DNA of 39,509 bases from Kitasatospora indigofera (GCF_014655955.1 NZ_BNBO01000074.1:1-39509); one strand, 5' to 3'. Positions 7,549 to 15,040 are shown, counted from the first letter of the stretch. Made by a program: numbers and translations. Notes: generated by a model from the letters alone, not told the origin.

Positions 7549-8399
7549 CGGGGGCAACGGGGATGACGACGAACGACAGGGCGCGGCAGCGCGCGGGCGC
7601 GCAGGGCGCGCCGGCTCAGGACCCGACGCCGGGCCCGGCTCAGGGCCCGGCTCAGGACCCGGCTCAGGACCCGGCTCAGGACCCGGCTCAGGGCCCGGCT
7701 CAGGGCCCGGCGGCGGCCGGGCGCGCCCACGGCGAGGACCCGGGGCCGATCCGGGTGCTGGTCGTGGACGACGAGCGGCTGGTGCGGACGGGACTGCGGG
7801 TGGTGATCGACGCCGAGCCGGACCTCACCGTGGTCGGCGAGGCCGCCTCCGGCGCCGAGGCCGTGCCGCTGGCGCGCGAGCTGCGGCCCGACGTGGTGCT
7901 GATGGACGTCCGGATGCCCGGGACGGACGGCATCCGGGCCACCGAGGAGCTGATGGCGACCATGGACGAGCCGCCGAAGGTGCTGGTGGTGACCACCTTC
8001 GAGCACGACGACCACGTCTACGACGCGCTGCGGGCCGGCGCCGCCGGGTTCCTGCTGAAGCGGGCCAGGGCCGAGGAGATGGTGCAGGCCGTCCGGCTGG
8101 TGGCGCGCGGCGACTCGCTGCTCTTCCCGGCCGCCCTGCGGGAGCTGGCCCGCCGGCAGGCCCCGGCGCGCCGCCCGGACCCGGGCCTGGGCCCGGTCGG
8201 CCGGCTCACCGGGCGGGAGGGCGAGGTGCTGCGGCTGATGGCGGCGGGGCTGAGCAACGCGGAGATCGCCGGCCGGCTGGCGGTGAGCCCGGAGACGGTC
8301 AAGACGCACGTCGGCGCGGTGCTGGCGAAGCTCGGCGCGCGGGACCGCACCCAGGCGGTGATCGTGGCCTACGAGTCGGGTTTCGTCCTGCCCGGGTGA
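7545..8399 (+). CDS. Response regulator, NarL/LuxR family
   Basis: Cognate DNA-binding regulator of the kinase upstream. Receiver domain (~residues 68-190) starts IRVLVVDDERLVR; the phospho-acceptor is Asp121 in VLMDVRMPG, with the conserved Thr in VVTTFE and Lys in GFLLKRA. A LuxR-type HTH (residues ~223-284) contains LTGREGEVLRLMAAGLSNAEIAG and VKTHVGAVLAKL. Unusual is an N-terminal extension of about 65 residues made largely of PAQG/PAQD tetrapeptides encoded by a DNA tandem repeat. Start choice is uncertain: GTG 7545 is coupled to the micro-ORF, ATG 7563 lies 18 nt on, and the receiver itself would be complete from a later codon. It should activate or repress genes outside this pair. Confidence 0.9.
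   Translation: MTGATGMTTNDRARQRAGAQGAPAQDPTPGPAQGPAQDPAQDPAQDPAQGPAQGPAAAGRAHGEDPGPIRVLVVDDERLVRTGLRVVIDAEPDLTVVGEAASGAEAVPLARELRPDVVLMDVRMPGTDGIRATEELMATMDEPPKVLVVTTFEHDDHVYDALRAGAAGFLLKRARAEEMVQAVRLVARGDSLLFPAALRELARRQAPARRPDPGLGPVGRLTGREGEVLRLMAAGLSNAEIAGRLAVSPETVKTHVGAVLAKLGARDRTQAVIVAYESGFVLPG
7634..7705 (+). repeat. Six tandem 12-nt units inside the response regulator
   Basis: Six adjacent copies of CCCGGCTCAGG(G/A), differing only in the last base, encode alternating Pro-Ala-Gln-Gly and Pro-Ala-Gln-Asp; a degenerate half copy follows at 7706. Because the unit is a multiple of three, copy-number change keeps the frame and would lengthen or shorten the N-terminal arm. Confidence 0.95.
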
Positions 8400-8438
8400 C
8401 GCCTGCCGCCTCCCCGCCGTGTCCCGGCCCCTGCCCCG

Positions 8439-8475
8439 CCGGACCGGCTGCGGACCTCCGCAGGGCCCGGTCCGG
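8439..8475 (+). terminator. Hairpin terminator after the two-component operon
   Basis: CCGGACCGG (8439-8447) plus CTGCGGA (8448-8454) pair with TCCGCAG (8457-8463) and CCGGTCCGG (8467-8475), with a three-base bulge GGC. It lies 40 nt after the response regulator stop and before the next promoter. Confidence 0.6.
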
Positions 8476-8541
8476 ACGGTGTGCCACCGGCCCGGCGGCT
8501 CCGAGCCGGAACGATCCTTCACGACCGCCCCTACCAGCCAG

Positions 8542-8547
8542 TAGAGT
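8542..8547 (+). promoter_or_regulatory. Possible -10 of the membrane protein gene
   Basis: TAGAGT sits 47 nt upstream of the ATG at 8595, downstream of the terminator. No convincing -35 is visible 17-18 nt upstream, so this is a weak call. Confidence 0.3.
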
Positions 8548-8594
8548 GCGACGACCTTCCCGTCCGATACCTCCCGAAAAGATCAGGTGACAGT

Positions 8595-9251
8595 ATGACC
8601 GTCTGGACCCGACCCGCGCTCTGGTGGCGCCTGGCCATCGTGATATCGGCGGGCACGGGCCTGACCCTCGGCACCGGCTCCCTGGTCTACTTCACCATCC
8701 AGAGCAACGTCTTCGTGCTGGCCTACTTCGCCGGCGCGGTCTACTGGATGAAGCGGCGCGGCACCGTCGACGCCCCCGCGCCCCGGCTGCGCGGCGCGGT
8801 CACCCTCTACATCCTGATCACCGGGCTGGTCTCGCACATCCTGCTGGAGCACGGCGCCAACCCGCTGCCCGGGCTGTTCGACGGGCCGGACAAGCTCCAG
8901 CACTGGTCCTCGTTCTTCCTGCACTACGTCACCCCGGTGCTGGTGATCCTCGACTGGCTGACCCTGCGCCCGCGCAACGCCTCGCACTGGCGCGACATCC
9001 CGCTCTGGCTGGCCTTCCCGCTCGGCTACGCCGGCATCGTGATGGCCCGCGCGGCGCTGTTCTCCAACTACCCGACGCCGTACCCGTACTTCTTCTTCGA
9101 CCCGACCGAGAAGGGCTACGGCTACGTCTGGGGCCAGATCGTGCTGCTCACGGTCGAGTTCGTGGTCCTGGCGGCCGTGGTGGTCGGCCTGGACCGGCTC
9201 GGCACCCTGGTCGCCGGCAAGCTGCGGCGGACCGTCCCGGCCGAAGCCTGA
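8595..9251 (+). CDS. Pr6Pr-type six-helix membrane protein
   Basis: 218-aa integral membrane protein with about six hydrophobic helices. Features recalled from the actinobacterial Pr6Pr/FAR-17a-like family are visible: the N-terminal YFTIQSN, HILLEHGANP, a conserved LQHWSSFFLHYVTPVLVILDWL and, late in the protein, PYPYFFFDP with GYGYVWGQ. The function of the bacterial members is not established; the eukaryotic relatives (AIG1/ADTRP) hydrolyse lipid esters, and whether this applies here is unknown. ATG at 8595 is preceded by AGGTGA at a short 4-nt spacing; the frame is open further upstream but the earlier start would add a non-conserved soluble segment. Single-gene unit between two hairpins. 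Confidence 0.8.
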   Translation: MTVWTRPALWWRLAIVISAGTGLTLGTGSLVYFTIQSNVFVLAYFAGAVYWMKRRGTVDAPAPRLRGAVTLYILITGLVSHILLEHGANPLPGLFDGPDKLQHWSSFFLHYVTPVLVILDWLTLRPRNASHWRDIPLWLAFPLGYAGIVMARAALFSNYPTPYPYFFFDPTEKGYGYVWGQIVLLTVEFVVLAAVVVGLDRLGTLVAGKLRRTVPAEA

Positions 9252-9263
9252 GCGCAGACGCCC

Positions 9264-9306
9264 GGAGGGCGGTGCGGTGTCCGGCCCGGACACCGCACCG
9301 CCCTCC
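9264..9306. terminator. Bidirectional terminator between convergent genes
   Basis: Perfect 21-bp inverted repeat (9264-9284 with 9286-9306, one central base) 12 nt after the membrane protein stop and 50 nt from the stop of the convergent M1 peptidase gene. It can serve both. Confidence 0.85.
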
Positions 9307-9355
9307 GTCGCGTCCGGCCCGCCCCGCCCGGGGCCGGGCCGCGCGACCGGCCGGA

Positions 9356-10753
9356 TCAGGCCGACGGCCCCGGCTTGGCCGCCGTGTAGAGCCAGGCGTC
9401 GAACAGCGGGCCGAGGTCCCGGTGCGAGATCTTCTCGGCCAGCCGGAGCAGGTCGCAGGTGGCGGCGTTGCCGTGCCGGTAGGTCGCGGCCCACTCCCGC
9501 AGCAGGGTGAAGAAGTCCTGGTCGCCGATGGTGTCGCGGAGCGCCTGGAGGGTCATCGCACCCCGGACGTAGACCACGTCGTAGTTGAAGATGTCGTCGC
9601 GCCCGGGGTCCCCCGTCCTCAGCAGCCAGAACGGGTCCCCGGCCGGCGTCGCCCAGTAGCCGTCGAAGGTCTCCTTGGCGCTCGGACCGCCGTGCCCCTC
9701 CTGCCAGAGCCACTCCACGTAGGTGGCGAAGCCCTCGTTGAGCCAGATGTCCCGCCAGGTCGCGGGGGTGACGCTGTCACCGAACCACTGGTGGGCCACC
9801 TCGTGCACGACGGTCAGCTCGTCGGGGGCGCCGTCGTACACCGGCCGGCTCTGGGTCTCCAGGGCGTAGCCGGCCCCGACCCGGTCGATGATCCCGCCGG
9901 TCGAGCCGAACGGGTAGCGGCCGAACCGGTCCGCCTCCCAGGCCACCGCCTCGGCCGTGCTGCGCTGCAGGAAGGAGCCGTCGCCGCCGGCCGGGTCGTA
10001 CGCGGTGATGTTCGGGATGCCGCCCGCGTCACCGCGGGTCACCGCGAAGTTCCCGATCGCCACCGTCGAGAGGTAGCTGGCCATCGGCTCGCGCATCTCC
10101 CACACGGCCGTGGTCCGGTCGCCGTGGGTCCGGGGTGCGCCCTGCGGCTCGCCGTTGGCCAGCGCCCGCACGCCGTTCGGCGTGGTCAGGCGGAAGGTGT
10201 AGGTGGCCTTGTCCCGCAGGTCGTCGTTGACGGGGTACCAGGTCCGGGCGCCGTCCGGCTCGTTCAGCGCGACCGCGCCGTCGTCGGTGTTGAACCAGCC
10301 GTAGTCGCCCAGCACGCTGTCGCTGATCCGCTCCGGGACGCCCCGGTAACGGACCTTGACGGTGAACCCGCCGCCGGGGCGGATCGCGCGCGCCGGACGG
10401 ATCACCAGCTTCTGCCCGTCGCGCCGGTACTCCGCGGGCCGCCCGTCCACCTGGACGCTCTCGATCCGCGGCCCGGAGTAGTCCAGCCGGAGGCGCTCCA
10501 GCCGCTCCCCCGCGGTCGCCGAGACGGTCGCCTCGGCGGCCAACTCGTGCGTGGCGGGCGTGAAGTCGAGATCGAGGTCGTAGTGCCGGACGTCGTACCC
10601 CCGGTTGCCGGACAGCGGGAAGTACGGATCTCCCGCGCCGGCGCCGTCGGCCGCGCCGGGCTCGGCACCGCCCGCCGAGGCGGGCACGGCGGCCAGCAGG
10701 ACCAGGGCGCAGGCGGCGGACACGGCCGCGGTCACACGTGTGCTTCTCGTCAT
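9356..10753 (-). CDS. Secreted M1 family zinc metallopeptidase
   Basis: 465-aa gluzincin aminopeptidase-type protein of the short Streptomyces M1 group: N-terminal beta domain plus catalytic domain, without the helical C-terminal domain of aminopeptidase N. A Sec signal peptide (MTRSTRV, hydrophobic core, AVPASAGG) exports it. Zinc motif HEVAHQWFG is followed by the second ligand Glu in WLNEGFATYVEW; YALETQ replaces the GAMEN exopeptidase motif, so aminopeptidase activity is less certain. A Tyr in DVVYVRGAM is the likely transition-state residue. ATG 10753 gives a clean signal peptide; ATG 10762 three codons upstream is an alternative, and neither has a strong ribosome site. It probably processes extracellular peptides. 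Confidence 0.9.
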   Translation of the reverse strand: MTRSTRVTAAVSAACALVLLAAVPASAGGAEPGAADGAGAGDPYFPLSGNRGYDVRHYDLDLDFTPATHELAAEATVSATAGERLERLRLDYSGPRIESVQVDGRPAEYRRDGQKLVIRPARAIRPGGGFTVKVRYRGVPERISDSVLGDYGWFNTDDGAVALNEPDGARTWYPVNDDLRDKATYTFRLTTPNGVRALANGEPQGAPRTHGDRTTAVWEMREPMASYLSTVAIGNFAVTRGDAGGIPNITAYDPAGGDGSFLQRSTAEAVAWEADRFGRYPFGSTGGIIDRVGAGYALETQSRPVYDGAPDELTVVHEVAHQWFGDSVTPATWRDIWLNEGFATYVEWLWQEGHGGPSAKETFDGYWATPAGDPFWLLRTGDPGRDDIFNYDVVYVRGAMTLQALRDTIGDQDFFTLLREWAATYRHGNAATCDLLRLAEKISHRDLGPLFDAWLYTAAKPGPSA

Positions 10754-10836
10754 GGGCGTCATGCTCGGACACGGCCGCCCCCGGCCCGATCTGACGCGCC
10801 GCAGGGCGGCGCCCGATGCCTCGCATGGCGTCACCG

Positions 10837-10856
10837 GGCCCCGGGCGGCCGGGGCC
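10837..10856 (-). terminator. Hairpin after the toxin gene
   Basis: GGCCCCGG (10837-10844) pairs with CCGGGGCC (10849-10856) over a GCGG loop; alternative pairings with 10862-10870 exist. It lies 18 nt beyond the stop of the Fic-like gene. The rest of the 121-nt gap up to the peptidase start shows nothing else. Confidence 0.5.
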
Positions 10857-10874
10857 GGCCGGGCCCCGGCACGC

Positions 10875-11249
10875 TCAGATCCGCCAGTCGCGGATCCGGC
10901 CGGCCGCCGCGAACACGTCGGCCGTGCCCGCCGCCACGTCCCGGGCCAGTTCCACCAGGGCGCCGTACGGCGGGTCGATGCCCTCTTCGGCCGCGTGCAT
11001 GTACGCGGCGGTGGCCATGCAGGCGTACAGGTTGTTGCGCACCGGCAGCGGCCGCAGCAGCACGATGGTGTGCATCAGGGTCGCCGCGCACCAGGCCGGG
11101 TCGGCGGTGTGCCCGAGCTGCGCGGTGTTGACCCGGTGCCGGGCCACCGCCGCCTGCAGCGCGGAGTAGTCGCGCACGCTGAGATCCTCCGGCGAGGCCA
11201 GCTCCTGGACGTCGAGCAGCCAGCGGATGTCGACGTGCAGGATCCTCAC
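10875..11249 (-). CDS. Degenerate Fic/Doc-family toxin component
   Basis: 124-aa protein resembling the small Doc-like proteins annotated in Streptomyces as the toxin of a Fic toxin-antitoxin pair (IRWLLDVQE, VRDYSALQAAVARHRV, GIDPPYGALVELARDVAAG, RDWRI). Canonical Doc phosphorylates EF-Tu through the HxFx(D/N)xNKR loop. Here the corresponding segment reads RPLPVRNNLYA: the catalytic His is Arg and the NKR part is largely lost, so AMP/phosphate transfer is doubtful. The GTG start overlaps the antitoxin stop (GTGA, 11246-11249), the expected coupling for such a pair. It may be inactive, or have another activity or a purely regulatory role. Confidence 0.72.
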   Translation of the reverse strand: MRILHVDIRWLLDVQELASPEDLSVRDYSALQAAVARHRVNTAQLGHTADPAWCAATLMHTIVLLRPLPVRNNLYACMATAAYMHAAEEGIDPPYGALVELARDVAAGTADVFAAAGRIRDWRI

Positions 11250-11473
11250 GCCGCGGCGGGCCTCGCCGGGGGCGCGTCCTCGGGGAAGGCCGCGTCGAAC
11301 TCCTCGACGTGCTCGTTCCAGAACGCCACCGCGTGGTCGACGAAGGTGCGCCGCTGCTGCTCGCGCACGCTCAGGTCGTGGACGTACGCCTTCACGCTCT
11401 TGCCGTCGGCGGCCGCCGCTGCACGGATGGCCGCGAGTTCGTGCTCCGTGTACTCGATGTTCAGGGCCGGCAT
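11246..11473 (-). CDS. Ribbon-helix-helix-like antitoxin
   Basis: 75-aa protein; residues 4-45 (LNIEYTEHELAAIRAAA...SVKAYVHDLSV) fit a strand plus two helices of an RHH DNA-binding domain, followed by a charged, aromatic segment (FVDHAVAFWNEHVEEFDAAF) suited to bind the partner and a disordered Pro/Ala tail. It is the upstream gene of a pair with the Fic-like protein and overlaps it by 4 nt. ATG 11473 is 7 nt downstream of a TACCAT -10 (leaderless), inside a cluster of GGTACC palindromes, which fits autorepression. The family name is by structure-like pattern only. Confidence 0.7.
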   Translation of the reverse strand: MPALNIEYTEHELAAIRAAAAADGKSVKAYVHDLSVREQQRRTFVDHAVAFWNEHVEEFDAAFPEDAPPARPAAA

Positions 11474-11480
11474 GGCGCCG

Positions 11481-11518
11481 ATGGTACCGGCGGGGTACCG
11501 GCCGCGGTACCCCGCCGG
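11481..11518 (-). promoter_or_regulatory. Autoregulated promoter-operator of the toxin-antitoxin pair
   Basis: Perfect 14-bp inverted repeat 11487-11500 / 11505-11518 with spacer GCCG. Within and beside it GGTACC occurs three times (11483, 11494, 11506), 11-12 bp apart, one helical turn. The minus-strand -10 TACCAT (11481-11486) overlaps the first copy and lies 7 nt before the ATG. This arrangement is typical for an RHH antitoxin binding its own promoter. The palindrome could also add to termination of the ABC-F gene upstream. Confidence 0.65.
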
Positions 11519-11528
11519 GGCGGGAACC

Positions 11529-11554
11529 GGGCCGGCCCCCGGCGGGGCCGGCCC
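11529..11554 (-). terminator. Terminator of the first ABC-F gene
   Basis: GGGCCGGCCCC (11529-11539) pairs perfectly with 11544-11554 around CGGC, 1 nt after the ABC-F stop codon. Confidence 0.7.
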
Positions 11555-11555
11555 G

Positions 11556-13166
11556 TCACATCGGACCGGCCGGCCGCAGCGCACCGTCCAGCTCCAGCCA
11601 GCGGGTGACGCCGATCTCCCGCAGGAACGGCAGGTCGTGGCTGGCCACGACCAGCGCGCCCCGGTAGGCGGCCAGTGCCTGGGTGAGCTGGCGGACGCTG
11701 GCCAGGTCCAGGTTGTTGGTCGGCTCGTCCAGCAGCAGCAGTTGCGGGGGCGGGTCGGCGAGCAGCAGGGCGGCCAGGGTGGCCCGGAACCGCTCGCCGC
11801 CCGACAGCGTGCCCACGAGCTGATCGGCGCGCCCGCCGCGGAACAGGAAGCGGGCCAGCCTGGCCCGGATCGCGTTGTCGCCGGCCGCCGGGGCGAAGGC
11901 CTTGACGTTCTGCGCGACGCTCAGCGAGTCGTCCAGCAGGTCGAGGCGCTGCGGGAGGTGGCGCAGCGGTACCGGGGTGGTGATCTCTCCTTCCAGCGGG
12001 GCGAGTTCGCCCGCGATGGTGCGCAGCAGGGTGGTCTTGCCGGAGCCGTTGCGTCCGACCAGGGCGATCCGTTCGGCGCCGCGCAGCTCCAGGTCGGCCG
12101 TCACGCCGTACGGCAGCCGGACCTTGGCGAGGCTGAGCACCGCCCGGCCGGCCGGCACCGAGGTGCGCGGCAGGTCGACCCGGATCTCCGCGTCGTCGCG
12201 GACCGCCTCCTCGGCGGCGGTGAGCCGCTGGCGGGCCTCGTCGAGGCGGTCGGTGTGCATGCCCTGGAGCCGGCCGGCCGTCTCCTGGGCGCGGCTCTTG
12301 AAGGTGCCGGCGAAGATCTTCGGGTCGTTGCGGGTGACGGCGCGCTTCTTGCCGTAGCTGGCGCTGCGGTCCAGCCTGATCCTGGCCTCGGCCAGGTCCC
12401 GCTTCTGCCGCTGGACCTCGGCCTCGGCCGTCCGGACGAGGCGCTCGGCGGTCTCCTGCTGGGCGGCGACCGTCCGCTCGTACTCGGCGAGGTTGCCGCC
12501 GTACCAGGTGACCGCGCCGTCCCGCAGGTCGGCGATCTGGTCGACCTGCTGGAGGAGTTCACGGTCGTGGCTGACGATCACCATCACCCCGCCCCAGCCC
12601 GCGACGGCCTCGTACAGCCGCTCGCGGGCGGCCAGGTCGAGGTTGTTGGTCGGCTCGTCCAGCAGCAGGACGTCGGGGCGGCGCAGCAGCAGGGCGGCCA
12701 GCCGCAGCAGCACCGCTTCGCCGCCGGAGAGTTCGCCGGTGGTGCGGTCCAGGCCGAGCCGGTCGAGGCCCAGCCGGTCGAGGGTGGCGCGGGCCCGCTC
12801 CTCGACGTCCCAGTCCTGGCCGACGGCGTCGTAGTGCCGCTCGTCGGTGTCGCCGGACTCGATGGCGTGCAGGGCCTCGCGGGCGGCCCTGATGCCGAGC
12901 GCCTCGTCCACCCTGAGGGTGGTGTCCAGGGTCAACCCCTGGGGGAGGTAGCCGAGTTCGCCGCCGACCCGGACGGTGCCGGCGGTCGGGGTGAGCTCGC
13001 CGGCGATCAGCCGCAGCAGGGTGGACTTGCCCGCTCCGTTGAGGCCGATCAGGCCGGTGCGCCCGGGGCCGACGGCGAACTGGAAGCCGTCGAAGGCGGT
13101 GGTGCCGTCCGGCCACTCGAAGCCGAGGGCGGTGCACAGGACGGAGGTGGTGGTCGGTTGAGCCAT
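11556..13166 (-). CDS. ABC-F family ATPase (ribosome-associated, resistance-type candidate)
   Basis: 536-aa soluble protein with two ABC domains and no membrane segments. Walker A motifs GLNGAGKST and GRNGSGKTT, signatures LSGGEAVLL and LSGGERFRA, Walker B LLLDEPTNNLD in both halves. The ~80-residue charged linker between the domains (Arg/Glu/Gln-rich, with YGKKRAVTRNDPKIF) is the P-site tRNA-interaction motif region. Such proteins act on the ribosome E site; some displace macrolides, lincosamides or pleuromutilins. ATG 13166 follows GGGAGG. A ~260-nt leader precedes it, as in antibiotic-induced ABC-F genes. Whether this copy confers resistance or is a housekeeping translation factor is not decidable here. 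Confidence 0.9.
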   Translation of the reverse strand: MAQPTTTSVLCTALGFEWPDGTTAFDGFQFAVGPGRTGLIGLNGAGKSTLLRLIAGELTPTAGTVRVGGELGYLPQGLTLDTTLRVDEALGIRAAREALHAIESGDTDERHYDAVGQDWDVEERARATLDRLGLDRLGLDRTTGELSGGEAVLLRLAALLLRRPDVLLLDEPTNNLDLAARERLYEAVAGWGGVMVIVSHDRELLQQVDQIADLRDGAVTWYGGNLAEYERTVAAQQETAERLVRTAEAEVQRQKRDLAEARIRLDRSASYGKKRAVTRNDPKIFAGTFKSRAQETAGRLQGMHTDRLDEARQRLTAAEEAVRDDAEIRVDLPRTSVPAGRAVLSLAKVRLPYGVTADLELRGAERIALVGRNGSGKTTLLRTIAGELAPLEGEITTPVPLRHLPQRLDLLDDSLSVAQNVKAFAPAAGDNAIRARLARFLFRGGRADQLVGTLSGGERFRATLAALLLADPPPQLLLLDEPTNNLDLASVRQLTQALAAYRGALVVASHDLPFLREIGVTRWLELDGALRPAGPM

Positions 13167-13439
13167 GGTCGGCCTCCCGGGTGGTTGCTGAGGATCGGTG
13201 GAGGTAGCAACACGGGGAGACACCGCGGGCACGACGGGGTGCGGCGGGGTACGACGGGGATGCCGCGACGGGCCGGCCCGGCCGGGTCGACGGAGCTGCC
13301 TGGGCCTACGGGGGCCGGCTCATCACTGGGGTCGCACGCTCGCGCGCCGCGCTCTCGGGGGGCGCGGGGGCGGTGTCTCGGGACCTCAGTAGAGCAACGG
13401 CCTTCTCCTGTTCCGGCGGGGGCGACGTGGTCAACGGTA
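13167..13439 (-). other. Long leader of the ABC-F gene with small open frame and hairpin
   Basis: From a predicted start near 13427 to the ATG at 13166 the leader is about 260 nt. It contains an open frame beginning at a TTG near 13434 (TTSPPPEQEKAVALLRSRDT) that stops well before the ABC-F start, and a short stem GTTGCT/AGCAAC (13184-13189 with 13206-13211) just upstream of the ribosome site. Leader peptides and attenuator hairpins are known for drug-induced ABC-F genes; here neither a clear terminator/antiterminator pair nor a good start codon is seen. Confidence 0.3.
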
Positions 13440-13463
13440 CGAGCGGTGCCCGCCGGCCCGCAA
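13434..13463 (-). promoter_or_regulatory. Possible promoter of the ABC-F gene
   Basis: Minus-strand TTGCGG (13458-13463), 18-nt spacer, TACCGT (13434-13439). The remaining part of the 487-nt divergent gap (13464-13653) belongs to the protease promoter side; it carries two copies of GTCACCGGCCGG (13522-13533 and 13564-13575), 42 bp apart, which might bind a regulator. Confidence 0.35.
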
Positions 13464-13653
13464 ACGGATTTCCTGCCGGGGCCGCCCCGGGGACGGCCCC
13501 GCGGAGGCACGGATCGTTCGCGTCACCGGCCGGCGGGCCGGGCCGACCAACCGGGGGGTGCGTGTCACCGGCCGGGACCGGACATGGGAGACTCCCTGCT
13601 GCTGTACCGGCGGCCCGAGGCCGTTCGGGGGAGTCCAAGGGGGAAATGATCTC

Positions 13654-14898
13654 GTGTCACCTGTATTTCGTGCTGCCCGCGACCGGCATGCGAAGAGCGC
13701 CCGCACCGGCCGTGGCGCCCGCACCGGCCGCGCCGCGCTCACCACGTCCGTCGCCGCGCTGACCCTGCTGGCGGCCACCGCCTGCGGCCCGGAGAACAGC
13801 GAGCCCGTTCCGGACGGGCCGCCGCCCGCGTCCGCCGCCGGCACCCCGGGCGGAGGCGGGGCGGCCGCCGCGCTGCACCTGCCGACCCTGGACGAGCTGA
13901 AGAGCTGGAAGTTCGAGGACTGGGACAAGTGGGCCCAGCAGAACGTCGTCAAGCCGGCCGTCGCGGGCTACTGGAACATCCAGCGGATGCTCGACGCCAA
14001 GCCGCCGGCCCAGGCGCCGGACGCACCGGCCCCGAGCGCCAAGCCGACCGGGCAGCCGAGCGGCCAGCCCAGCGCGAAGCCCAGCGCCAAGCCCGCCGAC
14101 GGCGGCAACGACCCGCGGCCCGCCCGGATCGAGGCGAAGCCCGTCGCGCACCCGTTCGCCAAGCAGTTCCACGTGAACGGCAAGGTCTTCTTCCAGTCCG
14201 GCGGCAAGGACTTCGTCTGCTCCGGCACGGTGATCTCCGACCCGGCGCACCCGGGCAAGAGCAACCTGGTGTGGACGGCCGGCCACTGCACCCACGAGGG
14301 CAAGGGCGCCGGGTACCACGAGAACATCGTGTTCGCCCCGGCCTTCAACAGCACCGCCACCCTCAGCGGCGGCAAGAAGGGCGCGATCGAGCAGGCCGAG
14401 CCGTACGGCGAGTGGGGCACCGTCGGTGCCATCGTCTCCCCGCAGTGGGCGGGCGAGGCGGAGCCCGAGGGCGCGCTCAACGGGTCGATCCACTACGACT
14501 TCTCGATCATCAAGGTGGCCAACCCCAAGGCGGGCGGCAAGTCGCTGGAGGAGACCGTCGGCGGCTCCGTCCCGGTCTGGTTCAACGCGCCCCGCGACCA
14601 GCTGAGCATCAACACCTACGGCTACCCCGCCGCCGAGCCGTACGACGGCGTCGAGCTGGAGACCTGCGCGGGCGGCAAGCCGGTCCGGCTGTCCAAGGAC
14701 GCGAGCCGTCCGCCGCTGCTCACCGTCGGCTGCAGCAACACCGGCGGCAGCAGCGGTGGCGGCTGGTTCAGCACCAAGGACGGCAAGCCCGCCCTGGTCA
14801 GCGACACCTCGATCGGCAACGACGAGGGCGGCTGGCAGGCCGGCCCGTACCTGGACGACGTGGCCGCGCACGCGCTCGACTTCATGTCGAAGAAGTGA
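13654..14898 (+). CDS. Secreted trypsin-like (V8-type) serine protease
   Basis: 414-aa exported protease of the S1/V8-like fold. The catalytic triad is visible: His in VWTAGHCTHEG, Asp in YDFSIIKV, Ser in NTGGSSGGGWF; Cys pairs (VCSG/GHC, ETCAG/VGCSN) could form disulfides. The N-terminus has a basic stretch, a hydrophobic core and ATACGPEN; the Cys after A-T-A is a weak lipobox, so the protein may be a lipoprotein. A Pro/Ser/Lys-rich linker (GQPSGQPSAKPSAKP) separates a ~100-residue N-terminal region from the protease. GTG 13654 with GGGGGA upstream gives the signal peptide; longer open frame upstream is not credible. Physiological substrate unknown. Confidence 0.9.
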   Translation: MSPVFRAARDRHAKSARTGRGARTGRAALTTSVAALTLLAATACGPENSEPVPDGPPPASAAGTPGGGGAAAALHLPTLDELKSWKFEDWDKWAQQNVVKPAVAGYWNIQRMLDAKPPAQAPDAPAPSAKPTGQPSGQPSAKPSAKPADGGNDPRPARIEAKPVAHPFAKQFHVNGKVFFQSGGKDFVCSGTVISDPAHPGKSNLVWTAGHCTHEGKGAGYHENIVFAPAFNSTATLSGGKKGAIEQAEPYGEWGTVGAIVSPQWAGEAEPEGALNGSIHYDFSIIKVANPKAGGKSLEETVGGSVPVWFNAPRDQLSINTYGYPAAEPYDGVELETCAGGKPVRLSKDASRPPLLTVGCSNTGGSSGGGWFSTKDGKPALVSDTSIGNDEGGWQAGPYLDDVAAHALDFMSKK

Positions 14899-14926
14899 CG
14901 CCGCCGCGGTAGCGCCGCACCACCCA

Positions 14927-14964
14927 CGACGGCCCCGGGCCCGCACAGCGGCCCGGGGCCGTCG
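14927..14964 (+). terminator. Terminator of the serine protease gene
   Basis: Perfect stem of 15 bp (14927-14941 with 14950-14964) and an 8-nt loop, 28 nt after the stop codon. Confidence 0.85.
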
Positions 14965-15024
14965 CGCTGCGTCACCCGCCCGCCACCGCCCGGCTCGCGC
15001 CCGGGGGCACGGCGGCGCCCCCGA

Positions 15025-15030
15025 TAGGAT
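15025..15030 (+). promoter_or_regulatory. -10 element of the second ABC-F gene
   Basis: TAGGAT ends 10 nt before the ATG at 15041, giving a leader of only a few bases; GGGGA at 15032-15036 may serve as ribosome site if transcription starts slightly upstream. Confidence 0.45.
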
Positions 15031-15040
15031 CGGGGACATC

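Noticed and set aside
11487..11518. Palindrome as a second terminator of the ABC-F gene only
   Set aside because: A separate hairpin stands directly behind that gene, and this one overlaps the antitoxin promoter with phased GGTACC copies, so an operator fits better.
13306..13638. 110-codon minus-strand ORF upstream of the ABC-F gene as a protein gene
   Set aside because: Its first half is shadow of the protease promoter side; only the last part could be a leader peptide, and its start codon is poor.
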